Assembly (NCBI RefSeq): GCF_049639735.1 | Contig: NZ_JBEVVA010000002.1 | Coordinates: 1-38,604 of the forward strand | Origin: Elusimicrobium simillimum | GTDB taxonomy: Bacteria; Elusimicrobiota; Elusimicrobia; Elusimicrobiales; Elusimicrobiaceae | DNA length: 38,604 nt | Direction: 5' to 3' | Shown here: positions 31,114 to 38,604 of the stretch, piece by piece | Numbering within the stretch: position 1 is the first letter of the stretch | Layout: the number at the start of each line of letters is the position of its first letter | Notes under the pieces: generated by a model | The model's database searches: none | The model's input: only the letters and a program-made list of their open reading frames with translations | What the model was told of the DNA's origin: nothing | Position numbers and translations under genes: made by a program

Positions 31114-31661
31114 ATGAATATCGGAGATAAAATAAGAAAGGCAAGAAATGAACTTAATTTAACACAAAGACAACTTGCCGATTTAGCAAAAATAGCGCAG
31201 CCTACATTAGCCAAATGGGAAGCTAACAAAGGTGGCATTTCCAAAAAAAATATAGAAAAGTTAGCTAAGGCCCTCGGTAAAGACTACAAGTATTTCTACG
31301 AAGACAACACATCAGAAAATAAATCAAACGTAAACCCTATAAATGTTAAATTGACATCCCGACTTTGGGGATTGTAAAGGATAAGGAAGCTCTTTTTGTT
31401 CCATCAACAAGCGTCCCCAAAAAGGAGGATGTTGACGTGAAAAAAGAGTTCGACATGGAAGTTGGCGACGATAAGTTACCGCCGTATAAAAAAGGTGATT
31501 TATTGCATTGTATGGCAGTAAATACCATAAAAGGCTATGAAAACAAGAAGTTTATTGTTAAAGATGCCGCCGGAAGTTATTTTATTATGAAGCTTGATAA
31601 GCCTACCCCCAAGTATGAAATAATTTCTGTAATACTAGGACGTTATATTCCTGAAGAATAG
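31114..31661 (+). CDS. XRE/S24-like repressor, one frameshift, catalytic Ser missing
   Basis: Start at 31114 after AAAAGGAAAG. Residues 1-65 form an XRE helix-turn-helix (RKARNELNLTQRQLADLAKI, AQPTLAKWEANKGGISKKNI). The frame closes at 31377, but one base restored at about 31350 (AAATTG-ACATC) gives continuous NVKLDIPTLGIVKDKEALFV and the C-terminal domain to 31661, about 183 residues. The C-terminal part resembles the LexA/S24 fold: GDDKLPPYKKGDLL stands where D-S-M-x-P-x-I-x-x-G-D is usual, so the nucleophile Ser is absent (K or L instead); FIMKL holds the Lys position. Likely the lysogeny regulator, not self-cleaving. Confidence 0.65.
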
Positions 31662-31671
31662 AGAGGGTTAC

Positions 31672-31755
31672 ATGACAAAAATAGAAAAAGGAGCGTTGTG
31701 GTTTTGTATAGCATATCTTATGACTGTTACAACAATCATACTGCTCATTAAATAA
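31672..31755 (+). CDS. Membrane micropeptide
   Basis: 27 residues: MTKIEKGALWFCIAYLMTVT then TIILLIK, one membrane span with a charged N terminus. GAGAGGG six bases upstream. Expressed with the repressor, so probably on in lysogens. Candidate exclusion or toxin-like peptide; pure inference. Confidence 0.45.
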   Translation: MTKIEKGALWFCIAYLMTVTTIILLIK

Positions 31756-31760
31756 AAGTA

Positions 31761-31797
31761 GCAGGTGCCGTTACCATTGGAATAGTCGTACACCTGC
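31761..31797 (+). other. Intergenic hairpin
   Basis: GCAGGTG (31761-31767) with CACCTGC (31791-31797), 23-base loop, followed by AAATTTATTATAAT. Weak terminator for the repressor unit, and the AT-rich stretch with TATAAT near 31805 could start the next one. Confidence 0.35.
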
Positions 31798-31850
31798 AAA
31801 TTTATTATAATATAATAATCAAAAACAATTAAAAATTTATGTGGGGGCAT

Positions 31851-32730
31851 ATGAAAAAATATCATATCTTTTCTTATTATTCACTATATTAACTTTTTCT
31901 TTTCCCGTTAATTCTTTTTCCACAGAAGTAGATTGTGAGGAAAGTGGTTCATTGATACTCTTATGGGACTGTAACAAAAAAATAAATTTACTTGATAAAA
32001 ACGTAAACATAGATACTATTTTAAATTTGACCTATGAACATATGAGAGATGAGGTTTCTTCTGTTCAAAAATCAAAAAAGCTTTCTCAGACTGTGAAAGT
32101 AGTTAAGCCCACTAAAACAAATATGGGGTGGAATTATTTAGTATACGAGGATATTCAGGTCGCAAAATCATGGCTGGAAGATAACCCTAATTATGAAAAA
32201 TACAACAAATTAGATTCTCTTGAAGATGCTATCTTTGAGTCTTCATATGATTATGAAAAGGAGAAATTTAAAGTTGCAAACGCCGGGTTTGATTTTGATG
32301 AAGTTCTTAACTTGGATAATGAGATAACCAAATTTAGCTCGGGAACAGGTTTTGGCGACCCTAATAATAAAAATCTGGTGTATGGGTTAGCTAACATGAA
32401 AGTGTTGCAAGTTACAAAGGACGGCCTTTTAATTGGCAGCACAAAACTTTTGTCAAACAATACTGCATTTGTTTTTACCGATAAAAAAGATTTTGTAGAC
32501 AATCAAACCTTTGACACCAAATATGGTTTTGTAAAGTATGATAAAAATTATCAATACACCAGTGTTATGGGTTCCACCAAAACAGTTTTAGGATATAAAT
32601 TTATTCCTTTTGAAAAGTATGAAAAACAATTTTCAAAAATGTTTTTTATCCAAAAACCTATTATTCAAATGTTGATAAGGGCAAAATGGCTTTAGATTAT
32701 ATTTATCTTATAGAAAAAGAAGTAAAGTAG
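31851..32730 (+). CDS. Exported moron-like protein, two frameshifts
   Basis: Best start is ATG 31851 after GGGGGC. The A6 run (31854-31859) must gain one base so that MKKISYLFLLFTILTFSFPV runs into the open frame; this gives a clear signal peptide. A second one-base gain near 32660 turns the weak end into KPYYSNVDKGKMALDYIYLI EKEVK, stop 32730. About 293 residues. The mature part has two early Cys (VDCEESGSLILLWDC) and mixed alpha/beta content. Position next to the repressor and different base use suggest a lysogenic-conversion or exclusion gene. Not recognised. Confidence 0.5.
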
Positions 32731-32745
32731 TTTAATGGTTTGATT

Positions 32746-33651
32746 ATGAAAGCAAAAGAGGATTCTAATGTATTGTTTGAAGAGGAGCTAGAAAAGCATG
32801 GTATCCCTTTAGATGAGGTAGAATTAAAAATTTTTAGAGAAATACTTAAAAATCAAGAACTATTTGATAGGAAGTTTCGTGAGTATGAGCTAAGATTAGA
32901 AGAAATATGTAAAAAACACTCCAAAGACCCACACCCTGCATCACTGGGAATACAGCATGAGATTTTAAAAATTGCCAAACATATATTTTGTAAAAATTTG
33001 GACAACCGTCCTTTTTGTATTCCTCCGTTAGCTCCTGGAAGTGAAATTTTTATTCCCAATAGAAATACCCCGTGTGAAATTTGTAAAGAAAACAGAGTTA
33101 TTGATATTTGCCATATTATACCTAGACGTTTAGGAGGGACGGCTTCATTGGAAAACACATTTTTCTTATGCCCCTCACATCACAGATTGTTTGACAGGGG
33201 AATGTTAACCGTTGATGAAATATCTAAATTAAACTGGTTAAACAAATCTTTTTTTGTTAAACAATATTTTTTGAGAGATGTTTTACCCAAATGTAAAAAA
33301 TTCGAAGAAAAAATTAAAGGAGAAGTATTTGTTAAACAAACCTCAGTATTTAGAGGAACTATTTTAAGTTTTGAGTCTTTCATTAAAAATGAAATAATAA
33401 ATATATTGAAAGATAGGAAAAAGAAAAGAGAAGAAGAAATATTAAAACATTTTTGCAAGTCATCTGTTTCTATAGCGGAGGCAACACTTCCACTTCTTTA
33501 TGAGATGGGAGTTTTATACAAAGATTATGATATTTATCAACTTTCAGTTGATGTTAAATTTTTGGAATATGAAATACTTCCCGGAGAGAGAAAAAAATCA
33601 ACAAAAGATAGGCGACTTCATATAGAAGATGATTTGTGTAATTTGAAATAA
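32746..33651 (+). CDS. HNH endonuclease
   Basis: 301 residues from ATG 32746. HNH site: CEIC at 110-113, H123 in DICHIIPRRLGG, N137 in SLENTFFLC, C142 with H145-H146. The four Cys bind a structural zinc; H-N-H bind the catalytic metal. The N-terminal 100 residues are helical; the C-terminal 130 residues are Lys-rich with a possible winged-helix (VSIAEATLPLLYEMGVLYKD). Not next to terminase, so not the packaging HNH. Likely a DNase of the moron block, mobile or defensive. Confidence 0.75.
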   Translation: MKAKEDSNVLFEEELEKHGIPLDEVELKIFREILKNQELFDRKFREYELRLEEICKKHSKDPHPASLGIQHEILKIAKHIFCKNLDNRPFCIPPLAPGSEIFIPNRNTPCEICKENRVIDICHIIPRRLGGTASLENTFFLCPSHHRLFDRGMLTVDEISKLNWLNKSFFVKQYFLRDVLPKCKKFEEKIKGEVFVKQTSVFRGTILSFESFIKNEIINILKDRKKKREEEILKHFCKSSVSIAEATLPLLYEMGVLYKDYDIYQLSVDVKFLEYEILPGERKKSTKDRRLHIEDDLCNLK

Positions 33652-33659
33652 AAAACCAC

Positions 33660-33687
33660 TTGCAATTTTTTTAAAAATCATTATAAT
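33660..33687 (+). promoter_or_regulatory. Promoter ahead of late operon
   Basis: TTGCAA (33660-33665), 16-base spacer and TATAAT (33682-33687). A start about seven bases on would be at 33693-33695, exactly where the next hairpin begins. Confidence 0.55.
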
Positions 33688-33693
33688 ATAGGT

Positions 33694-33745
33694 GTGTGAT
33701 ATTTGCTGGAGATTAATTTCTCTTGGAAATGTCACACATTTTTTT
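33694..33745 (+). terminator. Promoter-proximal terminator-like hairpin
   Basis: GTGTGA-T-ATTT pairs with AAAT-G-TCACAC (33694-33737); an inner GAGA/TCTC stem closes a TTAATT loop; a T run (ATTTTTTTA) follows. A transcript from the promoter just upstream would be only about 50 nt. Confidence 0.6.
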
Positions 33746-33780
33746 ATGTGTAAATAAGCAGTAAACCAACCTAAACAAAA

Positions 33781-33814
33781 GAGCGATACCTTATACGGTA
33801 GGCGCTCTTTTTTT
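33781..33814 (+). terminator. Second terminator before late genes
   Basis: GAGCG-a-TACC / GGTA-gg-CGCTC hairpin (33781-33807) followed by seven T. Ends moron-block and promoter-proximal transcripts 37 bases before the first late gene. The rest of 33652-33850 shows no gene. Confidence 0.75.
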
Positions 33815-33850
33815 ATTGTCCTAAACGCCTCCCTAAAAACAAATCAATCG

Positions 33851-34266
33851 ATGAAAAAAATTACTGATATTTTGTTGGCTATCAAAACATACGCACACCA
33901 GATACACCTTAATTTTAAAGATTACGGTGACCACCTGCTTGCTGACAAAATGCGTGAAGATATTGACGCTGACATAGACAGACTTAAAGAACTTGTAATG
34001 GCTACCATGCCGGAAATATCACACGCAGTAAACACCCTTTCAGGGGCATTTGCCCTGCTTGAACCTATACCGCTTACCACCAATATTAATGAGATGTTTG
34101 ACTACCTTTACAGCTTGAACAAGAAGCTGATCGCCTTATAAACCAAGAAATCAAAGTAACAGAACATGAGGGTCTTAAAAACGCCTTAGCTGATGTAGCC
34201 GGAAAACGGCTGCGTCATATCTATTTATTAACCAATAGGTTAACCAGGGGGCAGCAAAATGGCTAA
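33851..34266 (+). CDS. Dps/ferritin-like helical protein, one frameshift (tentative)
   Basis: The first frame ends at 34141; one base restored near AGCTTG (34108) gives LEQEADRLINQEIKVTEHEG and a stop at 34264-34266, about 138 residues. Residues 14-50 (YAHQIHLNFKDYGDHLLADKMREDIDADIDRLKEL) look like the ferritin-like helix 1-2 of small phage Dps-type proteins: H-x2-H, D-H and E/D spacing compatible with metal binding. The rest is helical. Placed just before terminase. Iron binding is inference. Confidence 0.45.
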
Positions 34267-34712
34267 ACCTAAAAAAGATAAAGCTGAGTCCCGCAAAATA
34301 AGCAACAAAAACCTAATCCCTTTTACCACGCTGCCGGAAGATGAAATGAGGAACTTGCCAGACGTGGCGGCAGGAAATCACGGGATGTTCACAGGGTTAA
34401 AAAAACATTTAAGCAGTTAACACAAATGTTGCTTGACCGTAAGCCTCCGGCAGAGATTATAGACAGGCTAAAAGAATTTGACCCTAAGCTAGACGAGCAA
34501 GAACTAGATTACAGAATGGCTTTATTGCAAACCCAAATGGAGCAGGCGGCTAAGGGCAACCCCAGGGCCTTTGAGATTATAAGAGACACCGCCGGGGAAA
34601 AGCCCATTGAAAAGCAAGAAATCAGCGGTTCTATGATAATACCAACAAGTTCGATAAAGAAGAACTAAAAAAAGCCATTAAGGAAATAACACCGATTTTA
34701 AAGGACTTATAG
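34260..34712 (+). CDS. Terminase small subunit, frameshifted
   Basis: Starts MAKPKKDKAESRKISNKNLI. A basic motif GRKSR-VHRVKKTFKQLTQM appears after one repair at about 34370; ELDYRMALLQTQMEQAAKGN and PRAFEIIRDTAGEKPIEKQE follow, as in phage small terminases ('A.AL...K.A..GN..A...I.D..GEKP'). A second repair near 34634 extends the end to 34712 (DKEELKKAIKEITPILKDL). Binds pac DNA and recruits the large subunit encoded two bases downstream. Confidence 0.65.
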
Positions 34713-34713
34713 T

Positions 34714-36160
34714 ATGGAGTCCTTGCAGGATAGGTTTGACAAGCTCTTTGAAAATGAAAGCACCCGTACAGCTTTAGGTTTAGCGTGCCTGGCAGATTTT
34801 AAGACATATATTAAAGTCATATTTTTTGCAATTAACAGGACACCCTTACCTTAAAGACTTTCATAACACGGTAATAGACAAACTGCAAACCATTGCGGAA
34901 AAGCGTGCTAAAAAGCCCAATTTAATGCTTAACCTGCCAGTAGGCAGCGGCAAATCGCTAATAGTTGAGTTATTTATTACCTGGTGTTTTGCCCGTAGTG
35001 TTAACAGCAAGTTTTGTTATATATCCCACTCGGCTGACCTTATATCCAAACTTTCAAGGGAAACCAAAGAGATAGTTGAAAGCGCAGAATGGCGCAGTCT
35101 TTTGGTCATGAGATAAAGAAAGATGAAAAAAGCAAAACGCAGTATTCTTTTGACGGTGGTGCAGCAGGTCAGGCTTGTCCGCCAGTTCTATGGGTGGGCT
35201 ATTACTGGTATTGACGCTGGCAACCCTAACGTGGATGAAGATGAATTTGGCGGCGCACTTATTATCGACGACCCTTTGGACGTTGGAGACGCTAACTCTG
35301 AGGTAGTAAAAGAAGAGGTTATCAGATATACACTGACAAACTCAAAACCAGGTTAAGGGCTAATAACACCCCCATAATCATAATAGCGCAAAGAATAGCG
35401 TTGATGATTTACCCGCTTATATCTTAAAGAACGAAAAAAAAGATTATGACGTAGTTACTATCAAGGCCCACATAAACGGTAAAAGCTACTGGCCGGAGAA
35501 AATAAGCACTGAAAAGCTGGTAAAAATGAGTGTAGAAAACCCTACTCTTTACAATTCCCAATACCAGCAAAACCCTATAACCAAGGCGGCAACATAATCA
35601 AGAGAAGAATGCTTGAGCGTGGCCCATTACCAGCAGAGTTTGACTATGGCTTTGTTACAGCGGATACATCTTATAAAGAAAAGCAGCAAAATGACCCCAA
35701 TACATTTATTTCATGGGCGTAAGAAACGGTCAGGCGTATATCAGAGCAATTTGGAAGCAGTTAGTAACTATGACATGGTAGAGCAGTACGCAGTGCCTTT
35801 TATCGAAAGGGCAAATTTTTACGGTTTCAGGGGTGCTTACATTGAAGACAAAGGGCATGGTATTTATTTAAACCAGAAGTTACCCAAACTAGGCGTACCA
35901 ATGCCCGGGCCTGAAGAAATAGCGGAATTTTTTAAAGACAGGCGCACAGATAAAGTGCAAAGGCTTAACGCAGTAATGCCTTTTCTGGCTTACAACAAAG
36001 TAATTATCAACGAAGAAATAGACGAAGAGTTGGTAAATGAATGTATAAGTGAAGCCTTAAACTTCCCTAAAGGGAACATGATGATTTTGTAGATGCGTTT
36101 ATAGACGGTTGCAAGATAGTACATATGAACAAACCCTCTATCTTAGACAACATAGGTTAA
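34714..36160 (+). CDS. Terminase large subunit, frameshifted
   Basis: Visible in pieces over at least six frame changes. Walker A LPVGSGKSLIVELF near 34940; Walker B GGALIIDDPLD near 35250; coupling motif region IIIIAQRI near 35380; nuclease residues D in TADTSYKEKQQND near 35660, D in AYIEDKGHG near 35840 and DDFVDAFIDG near 36085. Ends MNKPSILDNIG at 36160. After repair about 480 residues, normal size. Pumps DNA into the prohead. Confidence 0.75.
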
Positions 36161-36165
36161 AAATA

Positions 36166-38141
36166 ATGACAAAGAAGCCGCGCAGCAACCAATAAATTTA
36201 GACACAGCATTAGAGGTTAAAAACTCTCTTTCTGATGTAATTAATGGCCTTGTTACCGGTGGTGGGTACGGGATGGGCACCGCTTTTGGTTCTACACAGG
36301 TATCACAGGTAGATACATTCTTTAAAAATAACCGCTGGTATTTTATTTCCAATATGCGGCAGGTTCTTTCTGAGATATATGTAGAGCACGGCATAGTACA
36401 AACCTTGGTTGATACGCCTGTAGATGACGCTTTTAGGGCGGCATAGACGCTAAACTGAACAACTTGATGAAGACCAAATAGACGAGCTTAAAACATTCTT
36501 GAAAGAACAAAATACTTTAACCTTTGCCCAGGGGCTTAAATGGGCACCTTATTGGCGGCGGCGGTTTAATTATAATAAGACCAAAAGCCAGATACTGAGT
36601 TAGATATCTCAAAATAAAAAAAGGCGGCAGATTAGCTTTTAAAGCTGTTGATTTGTGGGAACTTTACTATGGCACTAGCAACATCGACAGTGATTTTCCC
36701 GGGGAAACTCTTAGAGAACCTGATTTTTATAATTATTACGGGCACAAGATTCACAAGTCCAGAGTTATAAGAATGGAGGGTAAAGTAGCCCCCAGTTTAG
36801 TAAGGCCAAGGTTAAGAGGCTGGGGTTCTCAGTATTAGAATCCGTTGTACGTTCTTATAACCAGTATCTTAAATCAGTTAACTTAACTTTTGAAGTATTA
36901 GACGAGTTTAAGTAATATTTACGGTATACAAGCTTAACGCCGCAATCGCCACAGCAAAGTTCTAACGCTATTGTTAAGCGTATTCAAATGAGCAATATGC
37001 TAAGAATTACCAGAATGCCTATCAAGGATACTACAGATATTTTGGAAAGCAAACACTTAACATTCCGGGCATGCGAAATATTAAGGGAAATCAGAATGCA
37101 AATAGCCTCTGATTTAAAAATGCCGCTCACTAAGTTATTTGGTATCTCCGCCACCGGATTTAACAGTGGTGAAGATGATATTGAAAACTACAACGCTATG
37201 ATTGAGAGCGAAATACGCTCTAAATGTAAGTATGACCTGTTAACAATACTAGAAATTTGCTGCAGCATTTATTTGGCTTTATACCTGATGACCTTAAGAT
37301 TGAATTTAAACCATTGCGTATACTTTCAGCACAACAACAGGAAGAAGTAAAGAACCAGCAGTTTCAAAGAGTATCTGCCGCAGTACAGTCCGGCATTATG
37401 ACCCTAAAGAAGCTAAAAGCCATTAACAGAGAAAACCTGTTACCTATCAAAATACAAGAAGATGACCTTGTTGAAATACCTGAAGCAAACGCAGAAGAAC
37501 TGTCTAAAAACGTGCCCGGTATCACTTTAACAAAGCCGAGATACAACAATGAGAAGAAATCTCTATGGGAAAAGCTTAAAGAAAGGGTAAACGCATTTAA
37601 AGAAGATGAACACCCAGAGACGGTGACGGCAAGTTTACCAGTGGTGGTAGCACAGGTAAAACTACTAAGAGTTTAACCTCTAAGAAGTCAAAAGTAAAAG
37701 AAGCTTTAAAGAAAATAGCGTCAGGCAGCCCCGAGGAGATTGTTAAAGACCTTAGGGACGACCTTGAACAGTACGGCGGGTCTAATGATGTCGCCCTTAA
37801 ATGGGGTGAGAATGACGCAGACAACAAAGGCTATGGCCTTAAGCATATAGCTGAAAAGCACGGGCAGGAAGTTGTGTCCAAAGTTATAGAAGTGCTTGTA
37901 GATGGCGATGTAAGCAAATTTGTAAGAGCCAAAAAGACAGTACACCTAGAGAAGAACGGCTACGAGGCAATACTTTCCTTAGATGAACACGGCCAAAAGA
38001 AAACTTGGCTGTTAACAGGCTACAGAATAGAACGCAATAAAAAAACCAGTTGAGAATGGGGAGGTTAGTGCTCACTCCATTTCTACACAACTTGCGCCTA
38101 TGTTTAGTCGTCGCAAATTGGTTGCTGGTGTTATTAAATAG
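36166..38141 (+). CDS. DUF1073-like portal with C-terminal PBECR-type nuclease domain, frameshifted
   Basis: From about 36168: DKEAAQQPINLDTALEVKNS, GGGYGMGTAFGSTQVSQVDT, FFKNNRWYFISNMRQVLSEI, GIVQTLVDTPVDDAFRGG, FGGGGLIII, VAPSLVRPRLRGWG, LTKLFGISATGFNSGEDDIE: the DUF1073 portal series. After DEHPRDGDGKFTSGGSTGKT (about 37610) a linker leads to residues with YGGSNDVALKWGEND, GYGLKHIAEKHGQEVVSKVI, TVHLEKNGYEAIL and TWLLTGYRIE, as in PBECR-group nucleases (barnase/EndoU/colicin-like). No start codon or ribosome site lies between the two parts, so one product is expected. About ten frame breaks. With one more repair the end is 38141. Confidence 0.65.
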
Positions 38142-38175
38142 TATAGCAAAATTTTGACGATTTTCAAGGGGCGAA

Positions 38176-38604
38176 ATGAAACAGCTTACACCTTTAAGAA
38201 ACAAGCCGCAGAATTATGAACCTCTTAAAGACACCCTTGAAGCAATCTTTCTAGAGGTCATATACGCACCAATAATAAAGATTGTCAAAGATGGTTTAGG
38301 CGTTGATGTAAAAGTCTTAAAAAACGCAAAGGCGGGGCTTGTACAGGCAATAGAAAGCGGCAGTGTGCAGTATGCTGACGGTTGGTTTAAAGGTTCTTTT
38401 AACAGTGCAATATCCAGGGAGTTAAAAGCCCTTGGTGCAAAGTGGAGCAATAACAGAAGAGGTTTTTTTCTTAGGTATGGTGACCTGCCCTTCTGTAACA
38501 GTTGCCATAGGCCTTAGGGAAGACAAGATAAAAAAGACCGGGTTTAGAATAAACCAGTTCCTAGATGAATTAAAAGAACTTGTTGAAACGGTAAAAGAAG
38601 AAGA
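38176..38604 (+). CDS. Head morphogenesis (SPP1 gp7/Mu F-like) protein, N-terminal part
   Basis: Starts MKQLTPLRNKPQNYEPLKDT after AAGGGGCG. KAGLVQAIESGSVQYADGWF, KGSFNSAISRELKALGAKW and, after one lost base in the T run near 38466, RRGFFLRYGDLP-VTVAIG match the 'L..AI..G.V.Y.DG.F.G.F...IS..L..LGA' start of SPP1 gp7-family proteins. Runs off the window. Carries DNA-ejection or head assembly role near the portal. Confidence 0.6.

Noticed and set aside
34714..38141. Decayed prophage head module
   Set aside because: Motifs on both sides of each break are preserved and every break is closed by a single base, so sequencing error is more likely than pseudogenes.

Overview
The window is most of a temperate, contractile-tailed (myovirus-type) phage or prophage of a low-GC Gram-negative bacterium. 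Gram-negative is inferred from a lipoprotein/membrane spanin-like gene pair; temperate from a tyrosine integrase and an XRE/LexA-like repressor; contractile from sheath, tube, Gp138-type spike, gp25-like, J-like and DUF2612-type baseplate genes. I cannot name the host.

Layout. (1) About 33.85 kb to the end, then 1 to 15.9 kb, is one late plus-strand module: Dps/ferritin-like protein, small and large terminase, portal (with a C-terminal PBECR-type nuclease domain), head morphogenesis protein, then at the window start the DUF2213 protein, cement protein, major capsid protein, connectors, sheath, tube, chaperone, short tape measure, baseplate, fibre, M15 endolysin, holin and two almost fully overlapping spanin-like genes. 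The last gene (head morphogenesis) and the first (DUF2213) are usual neighbours, so the sequence probably comes from a circular or circularly permuted genome with a short stretch missing. (2) 15.93-16.17 kb holds an att-like repeat pair and the integrase terminator. (3) 16.2-30.7 kb is a minus-strand early operon: integrase, many small proteins (several zinc-ribbon microproteins), MazG-like, C5-methyltransferase, radical SAM protein, replication protein with an internal palindrome cluster, VRR-NUC, NinB-like, SSB, DUF1351, ERF annealase, a striking DUF7666 / 27x8-residue repeat / macro-domain fusion, a tRNA-like RNA, tRNA-Tyr and a small Xis-like protein. (4) 30.7-31.1 kb is the control region: a strong minus-strand promoter and a roughly 300-nt structured leader ending in a terminator. 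(5) 31.1-33.65 kb is a plus-strand, AT-rich moron-like block: repressor, membrane micropeptide, secreted protein, HNH nuclease. (6) 33.65-33.85 kb carries a promoter followed directly by two terminator-like hairpins ahead of the late genes, an arrangement like lambda pR'/tR'.

Sequence quality matters. Many genes read through only if a single base is restored, and in every middle-region case I could check the change is a one-base loss. Breaks are very dense in 1-1650 and 34.1-38.6 kb. I treat these as probable sequencing deletions, not biological decay, and give coordinates for the whole inferred genes.

Best candidates for something new: the repeat/macro-domain fusion (possible counter to ADP-ribosylation defence), the overlapping spanin pair starting four bases apart, the tRNA-like 169-nt RNA, the paired leader/terminator regulatory RNAs, and the portal-nuclease fusion.
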